In this document: one piece after another, positions 45,726-54,159 of the stretch
Position numbering within the stretch: position 1 is the first letter of the stretch
Layout of the letters: every line of letters begins with the position of its first letter
Source: Hyphomicrobiales bacterium
Lineage (GTDB): Bacteria; Pseudomonadota; Alphaproteobacteria; Rhizobiales; Rhizobiaceae
Direction of reading: 5' to 3'
Length of the DNA: 64,000 nucleotides
Assembly (NCBI GenBank): GCA_900466475.1
Contig: UBMI01000009.1
Coordinates: 550,480 to 614,479, forward strand
Program-made: the position numbers and the translations under genes
Notes under the pieces: model-generated
Seen by the model: only the letters and a program-made list of their open reading frames with translations
Database searches by the model: none
Told to the model about the DNA's origin: nothing

Positions 45726-45941
45726 TGCGCATTACACTCGCTGCCGCAAAGGTTGCGAAAGTGTTAATTCCTGGTGCGCTCAAAAATCGCGCGCTGCATA
45801 ATTAGCGAGCATCAGACTGCACATTTGCATAGCAGACGCCTTTTATTTGCACTGCACAAAAAACGAGACCTCGACTATATAGATGTCAACAGCAGCAACG
45901 GCGATACCCGCCGCCTGCACAAGACATCCGAGGAAAAAACC

Positions 45942-46085
45942 ATGAACCCGATCCGCATTGCAAAGAGCTGGATTAGCTACCGCCGTACGCTCAACGAACT
46001 TGGCAACCTGTCCAACCAGACGCTCGCCGATATCGGTGTGAGCCGTTACGACATCCGCGGCATCGCATCCCGCTCGTTCCGCTAA
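45942..46085 (+). CDS. DUF1127 mini-protein, copy 2
   Basis: 47 aa: MNPIRIAKSWISYRRTLNEL followed by GNLSNQTLADIGVSRYDIRG. Same family as the gene 300 bp upstream, with the core LADIGVSRYDI. GAGGAAAAAACC precedes the ATG. The C-terminus is arginine-rich. The two paralogues are similar only in the signature, so this is an old duplication. It has its own intrinsic terminator and presumably its own promoter in the roughly 215-bp gap before it. Confidence 0.9.
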   Translation: MNPIRIAKSWISYRRTLNELGNLSNQTLADIGVSRYDIRGIASRSFR

Positions 46086-46110
46086 GAAAGCGAACGAACC
46101 ATTCCCCAAG

Positions 46111-46140
46111 ACGGCGCCATCAGGCGCCGTTTTCGTTTTT
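46111..46140 (+). terminator. Rho-independent terminator of DUF1127 copy 2
   Basis: Perfect stem ACGGCGCC/GGCGCCGT with a 4-base loop followed by TTTCGTTTTT, 26 bases after the stop. Confidence 0.92.
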
Positions 46141-46161
46141 GGGCCTTGCTCCTTCTTTGTC

Positions 46162-46186
46162 GGAACCCTAGCGCCTTCCGTCAGTT
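46162..46186 (+). promoter_or_regulatory. EcfG-type general stress response promoter
   Basis: GGAAC at 46162-46166 and GTT at 46184-46186 with 17 bases between, matching the alphaproteobacterial general stress sigma factor pattern GGAAC-N16/17-cGTT. It lies 24 bp before the ATG of the next gene, leaving a short leader with an AAAGGAG ribosome site. The regulon assignment is by motif only. Confidence 0.6.
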
Positions 46187-46209
46187 CTCCTTCACGAAAG
46201 GAGACCAAC

Positions 46210-46449
46210 ATGGCAAATCAGCTCAATGCAGGCTTTACCGGCCAGCCCGCGAACAAACCTGAAGGCATCCGAAAGGCCGCGTCGAACACCGCCTCCGCGG
46301 TCAAGCGGGAAGTACAGGCCGTCGCGACGGGCGCGGCCGATCATCCACACACTGCCAGCTCGGTCGTTGTCGGTATCGGCGTGCTGGCTTTCAGCATCGG
46401 ATATCTGCTCGGCCGCCAATCCGTCGAGACCAGCCGTTTCTGGAGGTGA
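46210..46449 (+). CDS. Small single-pass membrane protein, probable stress gene
   Basis: 79 aa. Residues 1-50 are polar (PEGIRKAASNTASAVKREVQ); one membrane helix follows (SVVVGIGVLAFSIGYLLG) and a short positive tail. Not a recognised domain, but such small one-helix proteins are common among general-stress genes of rhizobia, in keeping with the EcfG-like promoter. Strong AAAGGAG site. Its stop overlaps the ribosome-binding site of the next gene. Confidence 0.75.
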   Translation: MANQLNAGFTGQPANKPEGIRKAASNTASAVKREVQAVATGAADHPHTASSVVVGIGVLAFSIGYLLGRQSVETSRFWR

Positions 46450-46453
46450 TACC

Positions 46454-46768
46454 TTGACCAGAACCATTCTCGAAAAAGCAACTGACGATGCGCGGGCAGA
46501 AGACAGCCCGGCAGCCGACGCTCGCCGGCGTGAGATTGCCGACGAAACTGCCCGTGCGATGGATGCCCGGCGTAGGGACGGCGGAACACCGAACGGTGAA
46601 ATAGACACTTTCGGCGAGCACACGAAGGAAATGGCCCCCGATGATCTCCCCAACCTTGCCGCACAACGCGAAGGGGTACGGGAACATGGCGATGCCTACG
46701 TCGTCGCTGCCGATCTCGAGGACACCGAACAGCGCGAAGCGTCGCCTGGAACGCGAGAGCAGGACTGA
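46454..46768 (+). CDS. Small acidic hydrophilic protein, probable stress gene
   Basis: 104 aa from TTG, with TGGAGGTGAT located 7 bases upstream. Highly charged and probably disordered: DDARAEDSPAADARRREIAD, TARAMDARRRDGG, DLEDTEQREASPGTREQ. No domain recognised. It is translated 5 bases after the small membrane protein gene and is likely the second gene of that stress-promoter unit. The TTG start could be missed by automatic callers. Confidence 0.6.
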   Translation: MTRTILEKATDDARAEDSPAADARRREIADETARAMDARRRDGGTPNGEIDTFGEHTKEMAPDDLPNLAAQREGVREHGDAYVVAADLEDTEQREASPGTREQD

Positions 46769-46844
46769 CCACCTTGCGGCGGCGCCGGGCACCGTTTTCG
46801 ATTCTATTGTTGGATCGCATGTCCTGGCGTGATATCAGCCGCCA

Positions 46845-48278
46845 ATGACAAATAATTCCTCCTATTCCCCCATTCATGTCATTGGCGGCGGATTGGCCGG
46901 CTCTGAGGCCGCGTGGCAGATCGCCCATGCCGGCGTTCCGGTGATCCTGCACGAAATGCGCGGCGTGCGCGGCACGGATGCGCACAAGACCGATGGACTT
47001 GCGGAACTCGTCTGTTCCAACTCCTTCCGCTCGGATGATGCTACCAGCAATGCCGTCGGCGTCATCCATGCGGAAATGCGCATGGCCGGTTCACTGATCA
47101 TGGCGTCGGCTGACAAACATCAGGTGCCGGCGGGCGGCGCGCTGGCTGTCGATCGTGATGGCTTCTCTGATGCCGTGACCAAGGCAATCCACGAGCATCC
47201 ACTGATCACGGTCGTGCGTGAAGAGGTTTCGGGCCTGCCGCCGAAGGAATGGGATCAGACGATCATCGCCACCGGTCCACTGACGGCGGCATCACTTGCA
47301 GGCGCCATCCAGGCGGAAACGGGCGAAGATTCCCTTGCGTTCTTCGATGCCATCGCACCGATCGTCTACCGTGACAGCATCGACATGGATATCTGCTGGT
47401 ATCAGTCGCGCTACGACAAGGTCGGCCCCGGCGGCACCGGCAAGGACTATATCAACTGCCCGATGTCCGAGGAGCAGTACAATGCATTCGTCGACGCGTT
47501 GATTGCCGGCGATGCGGTCGGTTTCAAGGAATGGGAGGGCACGCCCTATTTCGACGGCTGCCTGCCGATCGAGGTGATGGCCGAGCGCGGACGCGAGACG
47601 CTGCGCCATGGACCGATGAAGCCGATGGGCCTTACCAATGAGCACAATCCGACGGTGAAAGCCTATGCCGTCGTGCAGCTGCGCCAGGACAATGCGCTCG
47701 GCACGCTCTACAATATGGTCGGGTTCCAGACGAAGCTGAAATATGGTGCCCAGGCAGAAATCTTCCGGCTGATCCCGGGCCTCGAGAATGCCGAATTCGC
47801 GCGGCTCGGCGGCCTGCATCGCAACACCTACATCAACTCGCCGACTTTGCTCGATCCATCACTGATGCTGAAATCGCGCCCGGGCCTGCGGTTTGCCGGT
47901 CAGATCACCGGCTGCGAAGGCTATGTGGAAAGCGCAAGCGTCGGTCTGCTGGCAGGCCGCTTTGCCGCTGCAGAACGCAAGGGCGATCCAGTTTCCCTTC
48001 CGCCAGCAACAACGGCGCTTGGCGCGCTGCTCGGCCACATTACCGGCGGCCATCTCGTCACCGACGAGGAGCCGGGCAAACGCTCGTTCCAGCCGATGAA
48101 CATCAATTTCGGTCTTTTTCCGGAATTGCAGCCGGGCTCGATCGTCAAGCCAGAAGGCGTCAAGCGCTTCCGCGGCAAGGACAAGACGATCATGAAGCGA
48201 CAGCTGATTGCCAAGCGGGCGCTTGCAGATTGCGCCGCCTGGCTGGGTCAGGACATCAAGCTCGCCGAAAGCGCCTGA
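46845..48278 (+). CDS. trmFO: Folate-dependent tRNA (uracil-54-C5-) methyltransferase
   Basis: 477 aa flavoprotein that makes ribothymidine at U54 of tRNA from methylenetetrahydrofolate. FAD site [21 protein letters not shown]-family motifs [78 protein letters not shown], and [14 protein letters not shown]. Length and motif order are canonical. It converges with a small gene 12 bp past its stop. Confidence 0.97.
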   Translation: MTNNSSYSPIHVIGGGLAGSEAAWQIAHAGVPVILHEMRGVRGTDAHKTDGLAELVCSNSFRSDDATSNAVGVIHAEMRMAGSLIMASADKHQVPAGGALAVDRDGFSDAVTKAIHEHPLITVVREEVSGLPPKEWDQTIIATGPLTAASLAGAIQAETGEDSLAFFDAIAPIVYRDSIDMDICWYQSRYDKVGPGGTGKDYINCPMSEEQYNAFVDALIAGDAVGFKEWEGTPYFDGCLPIEVMAERGRETLRHGPMKPMGLTNEHNPTVKAYAVVQLRQDNALGTLYNMVGFQTKLKYGAQAEIFRLIPGLENAEFARLGGLHRNTYINSPTLLDPSLMLKSRPGLRFAGQITGCEGYVESASVGLLAGRFAAAERKGDPVSLPPATTALGALLGHITGGHLVTDEEPGKRSFQPMNINFGLFPELQPGSIVKPEGVKRFRGKDKTIMKRQLIAKRALADCAAWLGQDIKLAESA

Positions 48279-48289
48279 AATTACTGCGA

Positions 48290-48757
48290 TTAATGCCCGT
48301 TTGCCGCTGAGGTATTCGGCGCGGACAATTCCTTATCCGGCTCGGCAACATAGTTGCCGAGCAGCCATAGCGAGACCTCCGACGCCTCCTTGGCCGAGGT
48401 GAACTCGTAGGTGCCGTTGTGAGAGGGTGCATTGACAAATTCGATGCTCAGCCCCCTGCCCGTTTCGGAAGCGAGGACGCGCACCGTTCCCGGCTCGATC
48501 AGATGACAAGCGAAATGGCGCGACATGTTGCGCATGAAACCAGCCTTGTTGTCATGCAGGCGTACGAAGACTGCCTGACCGTCAACGGTCGCCTGGAGCT
48601 GGCGGATTGCTTCGTTGGGGAAAGCCCGGCCGAATTCGATGATGGCAAGGCCCGTATCGTGCAGGCCATCTTCCTTGTTCTGAGCAGCCATGCGAGTCGC
48701 CACGAAGGCGAAGAAGATGACGATGGCGAAAAGAACGCACCAGACGATAATGCCCAC
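48290..48757 (-). CDS. Hypothetical membrane-anchored protein
   Basis: 155 aa. One N-terminal helix (MGIIVWCVLFAIVIFFAFVA) followed by a soluble domain with IIEFGRAFPNEAIRQLQAT and FVRLHDNKAGFMRNMSRHFA. It looks like a conserved rhizobial protein but I recognise no domain. It is the last gene on the same strand after the secDF-containing operon, 69 bp past its preceding gene. Confidence 0.7.
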   Translation of the reverse strand: MGIIVWCVLFAIVIFFAFVATRMAAQNKEDGLHDTGLAIIEFGRAFPNEAIRQLQATVDGQAVFVRLHDNKAGFMRNMSRHFACHLIEPGTVRVLASETGRGLSIEFVNAPSHNGTYEFTSAKEASEVSLWLLGNYVAEPDKELSAPNTSAANGH

Positions 48758-48826
48758 GCGGATTCTCCGTTTAGAATGGGGTTACGCCTGACATAACGCA
48801 CGAGACTTGCGCGAGTTTGACCGTTG

Positions 48827-49675
48827 TCAGATTTTCTTGCGCATGCCGGCAAATGCCATGCGCATCTGACGCCGCCATTGGGGCTCCTGAAGCGAGGCCT
48901 CCAGAACGGCGGCACCGCGCTTCTGCGCCTTCACCAGTACAGGTTCCGCAAGCACAGCAGGCAGGAAGGCGGGCAGGACCGATGGCGGCAGGACAGACGC
49001 CCTCGCCTTCGCAAGGTGATCTCGACCAAGCCCGGCAAAAGCTTCGATGGCCGCAGAGATGCGCGGCTTGTCCTCACCAGCCAAAAAAGTCTCCCGGTCG
49101 AGACCTGTCGCGGACAGGATTTCAAGCGGGATATAGACCTGGCCGCGGCGTTGATGGAGCGGCATCAGCAGCAGCATGCCTGAAATAGCCTGCGCCACAC
49201 CGGCATGACCGGCGGCATCGGCGGATTTCATCGCCTCGTCAGGGGAAAGGATGAGGCCTGCAAGCTGGATGAGCGCCGAGGCCGTTTCACCCGCATAGCC
49301 CTCCAGCGAAGTACGGCTTTCCATCGGGTCGTCGTAGAGATCGAAAATCCGGGCCTCTATCATGTTGACGAGCGTCTGGCGTGGCAGCCGGTGCGCCTCG
49401 ACGACCGAAAGAAGGGCTGCCGCGAGCGGATTGGCCTCGGTCGAACCGTGTGCACTGCCTTCCAGGAGATCGCGCCAATATTGCATGCGGATTTCGCCGG
49501 GCAGCGGTTCGTGCACGAGGTCGCGGATGCGGGCGAGTTCGGCATTGAAGGCATAGAGGGCGGCGAGCGCACCGCGTTTGTCATCAGGCGACAGCAGGCA
49601 GGCGAGGTAACGGTCGCGATCGGTGTCGCGCAGCATCGCCAGGCTGATATCCTGGTTCGTCCTTGTATCGCTCAT
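48827..49675 (-). CDS. Squalene/phytoene synthase-like protein (NDUFAF6 family)
   Basis: 282 aa. All-helical isoprenoid synthase fold with weakly retained motifs: RYLACLLSPDDKRGALAALY, AFNAELARIRDLVHEP (degenerate DxxxD) and FDLYDDPMESRTSLEGYAGE. The incomplete aspartate-rich motifs and the operon place (just after a DUF498/NDUFAF3 homologue) suggest the NDUFAF6 complex I assembly factor group rather than a true squalene synthase. It starts 2 bp after the NDUFAF3 homologue. Confidence 0.85.
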   Translation of the reverse strand: MSDTRTNQDISLAMLRDTDRDRYLACLLSPDDKRGALAALYAFNAELARIRDLVHEPLPGEIRMQYWRDLLEGSAHGSTEANPLAAALLSVVEAHRLPRQTLVNMIEARIFDLYDDPMESRTSLEGYAGETASALIQLAGLILSPDEAMKSADAAGHAGVAQAISGMLLLMPLHQRRGQVYIPLEILSATGLDRETFLAGEDKPRISAAIEAFAGLGRDHLAKARASVLPPSVLPAFLPAVLAEPVLVKAQKRGAAVLEASLQEPQWRRQMRMAFAGMRKKI

Positions 49676-49677
49676 GT

Positions 49678-50064
49678 TCAGACTGCGATCAGGGCGGCGG
49701 CGACGGCACGCTGCTCGGAGAGCATAATATTGAAGGTTCGCACGGCTGCACCGGTGCTCATCGGGTCGGAAGAGATACCGCGCGCCTTGAGGGCGGCACG
49801 CAACTCTGCAGGCAGGCGGCGAAGCTCCGTACCGGTGCCGACCAGCAGCACCTCGATATCGGCCGCCTCATCGAGCACCTGACGGAAATTCTCGACCGAC
49901 AGAGGCTTCGTCACATCCATGTCCCAGCCGTGAATGCCCGAGGGCAGGCAAAGGATGGAGCCGCGATGCGACATATCCGCAAAACGGAAGCCACCATTGC
50001 CATAGGTGTCGATGGGAGCGCGGCCCGGGAAATGGGCGTCGCGGATTTCAATGCCTTTTGCCAT
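49678..50064 (-). CDS. Mth938-like (DUF498) protein, NDUFAF3 homologue
   Basis: 128 aa. Mth938-like fold segments: GIEIRDAHFPGRAPIDTYGN, GGFRFADMSHRGSILCLPSG and VLLVGTGTELRRLPAELRAA with the family's G-T-G-x-x-x-x-x-P motif. The human member NDUFAF3 is required to assemble mitochondrial complex I. The gene begins 4 bp after secDF and is followed at once by the NDUFAF6-like gene, so expression is linked to the export apparatus. Function in bacteria is inferred from mitochondria. Confidence 0.88.
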   Translation of the reverse strand: MAKGIEIRDAHFPGRAPIDTYGNGGFRFADMSHRGSILCLPSGIHGWDMDVTKPLSVENFRQVLDEAADIEVLLVGTGTELRRLPAELRAALKARGISSDPMSTGAAVRTFNIMLSEQRAVAAALIAV

Positions 50065-50068
50065 ATGC

Positions 50069-52588
50069 CTATACCGCCGGCTTGCCGGATTTCATGCTGA
50101 TATCGCCCTCGTCCTCGCCATCGCTCTCCCGGCGCAGCCGGAAGATGATGAGAACTGGCGCCGCTATATAGATGGAGGAGAATGTTCCAAGCGCAACGCC
50201 GAAGAGCATGGTGAATGTGAAGGAGCGAATGACGGCACCGCCGAAAATATAGAGCGCAAGCAGCGCCAGCAGGGTCGTGGCGGCCGTCAGGATGGTGCGC
50301 GACAGCGTCTGGTTGATTGCCGCATCGATCAGGATCGGCAGCGGCATCTTCCTGTAACGCTTCAGATTTTCGCGCATGCGGTCGTAGACGACAACAGTGT
50401 CGTTCAGCGAATAGCCGACGACAGTCAGAAGCGCTGCGACACTCGTCAGATTAAATTCCATCCCACTCAGCACGAAGAGGCCGAGCATGATGATGACATC
50501 GTGCAGCGTCGCAACGATTGCGCCGACCGCAAACTGCCATTCGAAGCGGATCCAGATATAGACGAGGATGGCAAATAGCGAAGCAAGGATGCCGATCGTC
50601 GCCAGCATCGTCAACTCACCCGAGACAGAGGGGCCGACGACCTCGACACGGCGGAAATCGTAGTCCTCGGCCAGTTCGCCGCGAATGAACGTTGCGACCG
50701 ACTGTTCGGCATTTTCGCCGCCATCCTGCGAGCCGACACGGATGAGGGCGTTGGTGGCATCGCCGATGCGCTCGACCCGCACCGGTCCGAGGTTCAGTTC
50801 GTTCAGACGGGCGCTCAGATCGGCAATATCGGCATTGCCCTGCTTCGCCTTGACCTCGATCAGCGAACCGCCGGTGAAGTCGATACCGAGCTGCAGACCG
50901 ACCGTTGCGAAGGCGAGCATGGCGGCGATGCAGAGTGCTGCAGATGCCGTGAAGACATAGCGGCGAATGCCCATGAAACGGATATTGGCATGCTCGAACA
51001 GCCCGGTCAGCGCAGTCTTCGGCAGATGGCGCGGATTGAGCCTTGCAAGCCAGGCGGCCACCAAGCCGCGCGTCAGCGTGAAGGCGGTCAGGATGGTTGT
51101 GAGAATGCCGACGGCGAGCGTCACAGCAAAGCCGCGGATGGATTCACTGCCGACGAAAAACAGAATGACGGCGGCGATGAAGATCGTGACATTGGCATCG
51201 ACGATGGTTGAAAAGGCGCGCGAGAAGCCGCGCTCGACCGCCTGTGCGAAAGCCGTATACGGTACCCTCTCCTCTTCGCGAATGCGCTCATAGATCAGAA
51301 CATTGGAATCGACTGCCATGCCGACGATCAGGACGAGGCCGGCAATGCCCGGAAGCGTCAGTATCGCGCCGGCAACACTCAGCACCGCGACGATCAGCAC
51401 CAGATTGAAGGCAAGCGACACGACTGCGATGATGCCAAGCATGCGATAGAGCGCTATCATCAGCGCTGCGACAAGCACGACGGCGACGATACCGGCGATC
51501 AGGCCGGAGAAAACAGATTCAGAACCAAAGAGCGGACTGACGGTGCGCTCTTCCACTGACGTCAGCGTCGCCGGCAGCGCACCGGCCCGTAGCATGACGA
51601 CAAGATCCTGAACGCCCTCCTCCGAGAAATTGGCTGATATCTCGCCGCTTCCATCTGAAATCGGTGCTTCGATGACCGGGTTTGCCATGACCTGATCGTC
51701 GAAGACGATGGCAAGATGTTTTCCGACATTGGCCGTCGTTGCCTGAGCCAGACGTTTTGCCGCCTCGGCATTCAGCTTGTAGACAATCGCGCTGTCCTGG
51801 GTCTGCGGATCGGTCTTGCTATCGACTTCGGCAAAATCGGCACCTGTGGCGATTACCGTGCGATCGACGAGATAGGGAACCGGCGGGTCATCCAGAGAAT
51901 ATAGCACCTGCGACGTCGCGGGCCAACGGCCGGCAAGCGCCTGCTGGCCGGTCATGCTCTCATCGATGAGGTGAAACGAGAGTGCTGCAGGTTCGTTCAG
52001 CAGGTTCTTCAGCCGCTCGGCATCGACGGAGCCCAGCACCTGCACGGCGATGCGATCGTCACCATCAGGACGAACGGTGAAATTCTCTTTGCCGAAACCG
52101 GCGATCCGGCGGGCGACGATATCGAGCGAGCGGGTCTGCGAAGCGAGCGTGTCAGCATCGATCGCCTTGTCGGAGATCTGCAGCGTCAACTGACCATCAT
52201 TGCTTTGCTGCAGCGAGACATCGGCCGATGTCAGCGACTTCAGGAGATCGGCTGCGGGCTGCAACTGGGCCATATCGGTGACCTTGACCGTCACCGTCTG
52301 CGCGGTACCGGCGAGCCCCGTATAGCGGATGTTGGCGCCGCGCAGCTTGTCGCGAACGCTGGCAACCGTGGCCTCCAGCCGATCCCGGACAATGTCGGAG
52401 CGTTCGAGGCGCAGTACGATACGGGAACCGCCCTGCAGATCGAGACCAAGGGTGACGCGGTCCTGACGAACCCAGTTGGGCAGGGAGGAGAGCTGCGCCT
52501 GGCTTAAAAGATTAGGCGCAGCGACGACAACAGCCGCAATCGCGACCAGCCAGATCAGAAGTGTTTTCAAGCGGGAAAAATGGTGCAT
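50069..52588 (-). CDS. secDF: Protein-export membrane protein SecDF (SecD-SecF fusion)
   Basis: 839 aa. SecD part with the large periplasmic domain (VTLGLDLQGGSRIVL, NVGKHLAIVFDDQVMANPVI) and six helices containing GMAVDSNVLIYERIREEE; SecF part from about residue 535 with LGIDFTGGSLIEV and GYSLNDTVVVYDRMREN. The two are fused, as in most rhizobia. It uses the proton gradient to aid late Sec translocation. yajC lies 43 bp upstream and the NDUFAF3 homologue 4 bp downstream. Confidence 0.97.
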   Translation of the reverse strand: MHHFSRLKTLLIWLVAIAAVVVAAPNLLSQAQLSSLPNWVRQDRVTLGLDLQGGSRIVLRLERSDIVRDRLEATVASVRDKLRGANIRYTGLAGTAQTVTVKVTDMAQLQPAADLLKSLTSADVSLQQSNDGQLTLQISDKAIDADTLASQTRSLDIVARRIAGFGKENFTVRPDGDDRIAVQVLGSVDAERLKNLLNEPAALSFHLIDESMTGQQALAGRWPATSQVLYSLDDPPVPYLVDRTVIATGADFAEVDSKTDPQTQDSAIVYKLNAEAAKRLAQATTANVGKHLAIVFDDQVMANPVIEAPISDGSGEISANFSEEGVQDLVVMLRAGALPATLTSVEERTVSPLFGSESVFSGLIAGIVAVVLVAALMIALYRMLGIIAVVSLAFNLVLIVAVLSVAGAILTLPGIAGLVLIVGMAVDSNVLIYERIREEERVPYTAFAQAVERGFSRAFSTIVDANVTIFIAAVILFFVGSESIRGFAVTLAVGILTTILTAFTLTRGLVAAWLARLNPRHLPKTALTGLFEHANIRFMGIRRYVFTASAALCIAAMLAFATVGLQLGIDFTGGSLIEVKAKQGNADIADLSARLNELNLGPVRVERIGDATNALIRVGSQDGGENAEQSVATFIRGELAEDYDFRRVEVVGPSVSGELTMLATIGILASLFAILVYIWIRFEWQFAVGAIVATLHDVIIMLGLFVLSGMEFNLTSVAALLTVVGYSLNDTVVVYDRMRENLKRYRKMPLPILIDAAINQTLSRTILTAATTLLALLALYIFGGAVIRSFTFTMLFGVALGTFSSIYIAAPVLIIFRLRRESDGEDEGDISMKSGKPAV

Positions 52589-52631
52589 TCTCTCGACTAT
52601 CTTCCGATCCGGCGGGTGTTGCTATCGCATG

Positions 52632-52979
52632 TTATGCAGCGTCGGCCTTGACCGGCTCGCCCTTGACGCGGATTTCGGAAATACCGGTGCGGACGATGCG
52701 CACGCGCACGCCTTCGGCGATTTCAACTTCGACTTCCTTCTCGTCGACGACCTTCGTGACCTTGCCAACGAGGCCGCCGCCGGTGACGATCTGGTCGCCG
52801 CGACGGATCGCCTTCAGGGTTTCCTCACGCTTCTTGGCCTGCGCCCGCTGCGGGCGGATGAGCAGGAAATACCAGACTACCATCAGCGGCACGAACAGGA
52901 TGATCATTTCGAGGCCTGAGCCGCCGAAAGCGCTCGTAGCGTCGGTTGCGCTCTGGGCAAATGCCGGGGTGATAAACAT
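52632..52979 (-). CDS. yajC: Preprotein translocase accessory subunit YajC
   Basis: 115 aa. One N-terminal helix (MIILFVPLMVVWYFLLIRPQ), then the typical RAQAKKREETLKAIRRGDQI, VTGGGLVGKVTKVVD and a C-terminal acidic beta-domain. Member of the SecDF-YajC complex and first gene of the operon yajC-secDF-NDUFAF3-NDUFAF6-like. Confidence 0.96.
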   Translation of the reverse strand: MFITPAFAQSATDATSAFGGSGLEMIILFVPLMVVWYFLLIRPQRAQAKKREETLKAIRRGDQIVTGGGLVGKVTKVVDEKEVEVEIAEGVRVRIVRTGISEIRVKGEPVKADAA

Positions 52980-53188
52980 GCTAAGCTCCTCAGGCTGTGG
53001 GCGGCGGAACCCCGCCTCTCTTTTCAGGTCGCCGGACTATAGTTGCAGCCTTGATGAATGCAACAAAAACAGCCGGAAAGCGTACCGATTCCGCTGCCTC
53101 ATAACCTTTCCGCTGTGGAAAGGCCATGCTACCCGGCATCAAAAAAACGAAAGCGGATGATCGCTGCAATCTATGAAGGAGGCACCCG

Positions 53189-54061
53189 ATGGCCGAGGAA
53201 ATCAATAGCGTTCTGCTTCAGGAGCTGAAGAGGCTTGCGGATGCAGTCGAACGGCTGGCCGGCGCCCCACCTGCCGCCAATGACTGGACCGCCGCCGACT
53301 GTTTCGTCTGGTCCCCTGCCCGCCAGCGTCTGCAGCCTGTCAAGCGCCCCAACCGCGTGGCGTTGAAGCTCATCCGCGGCGTCGATCACGTGCGCGATAT
53401 CCTGCACGAAAACACGGTGCGCTTTGCCGAGGGCTATGCAGCCAACAACGTGCTGCTCTGGGGCGCCCGCGGCATGGGCAAGTCCTCGCTCGTCAAGGCC
53501 GTGCACGAAGATGTGCGGCTCGAAAGCGGCGTATCGCTAAAGCTCGTCGAGGTGCATCGCGAAGATATTGCCAGCCTGCCAACGCTTCTTGACCTCCTCA
53601 AGGATACGCCGCACCGTGTCATCGTATTCTGTGACGATCTTTCCTTCGATCACGACGATACCGCCTATAAGTCGCTCAAGGCGGCGCTTGACGGCGGCGT
53701 GGAAGGGCGTCCGGACAATGTGCTCTTCTATGCGACCTCCAACCGCCGCCATCTCTTGCCGCGCCACATGATGGAGAACGAGCAGTCGACAGCCATCAAC
53801 CCATCCGAAGCCGTGGAGGAGAAAGTTTCACTCTCCGATCGCTTCGGCCTGTGGCTCGGCTTCCACAAATGCAGCCAGGAAGATTATCTGGCGATGATCG
53901 ATGGCTATGCCGAATACTTCAAGCTTGGCCTCGAGCGCGAGAAGATGCATGCCGAGGCGCTGGAATGGGCGACCACCCGAGGCGCCCGCTCCGGCCGCGT
54001 CGCATGGCAGTATATCCAGGATCTGGCCGGCCGCCTGCGCATCCACCTCGACCGCGCTTGA
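53189..54061 (+). CDS. DUF815 AAA+-like ATPase
   Basis: 290 aa. P-loop ATPase: Walker A NVLLWGARGMGKSSLVKA, Walker B HRVIVFCDDLSFDHDD, sensor region VLFYATSNRRHLLPRHMMEN and a C-terminal helical segment with RSGRVAWQYIQDL. DUF815 proteins resemble single-domain DnaA/RuvB-like ATPases of unknown role. It is divergent from yajC and ends at a bidirectional terminator shared with the NlpD-type gene. Confidence 0.92.
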   Translation: MAEEINSVLLQELKRLADAVERLAGAPPAANDWTAADCFVWSPARQRLQPVKRPNRVALKLIRGVDHVRDILHENTVRFAEGYAANNVLLWGARGMGKSSLVKAVHEDVRLESGVSLKLVEVHREDIASLPTLLDLLKDTPHRVIVFCDDLSFDHDDTAYKSLKAALDGGVEGRPDNVLFYATSNRRHLLPRHMMENEQSTAINPSEAVEEKVSLSDRFGLWLGFHKCSQEDYLAMIDGYAEYFKLGLEREKMHAEALEWATTRGARSGRVAWQYIQDLAGRLRIHLDRA

Positions 54062-54091
54062 GCACGACCTGGCGACACAGCTGAAAGACGA

Positions 54092-54120
54092 CAAAAGCCC
54101 GGCTTCTGGCCGGGCTTTTG
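54092..54120. terminator. Bidirectional rho-independent terminator
   Basis: Perfect stem CAAAAGCCCGGC/GCCGGGCTTTTG with a 5-base loop and A/T runs on both sides, between the convergent DUF815 and NlpD-type genes. Confidence 0.9.
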
Positions 54121-54159
54121 CACATTCCTGAAACGCTCTACCTGCTCAGGAAGTATCCT

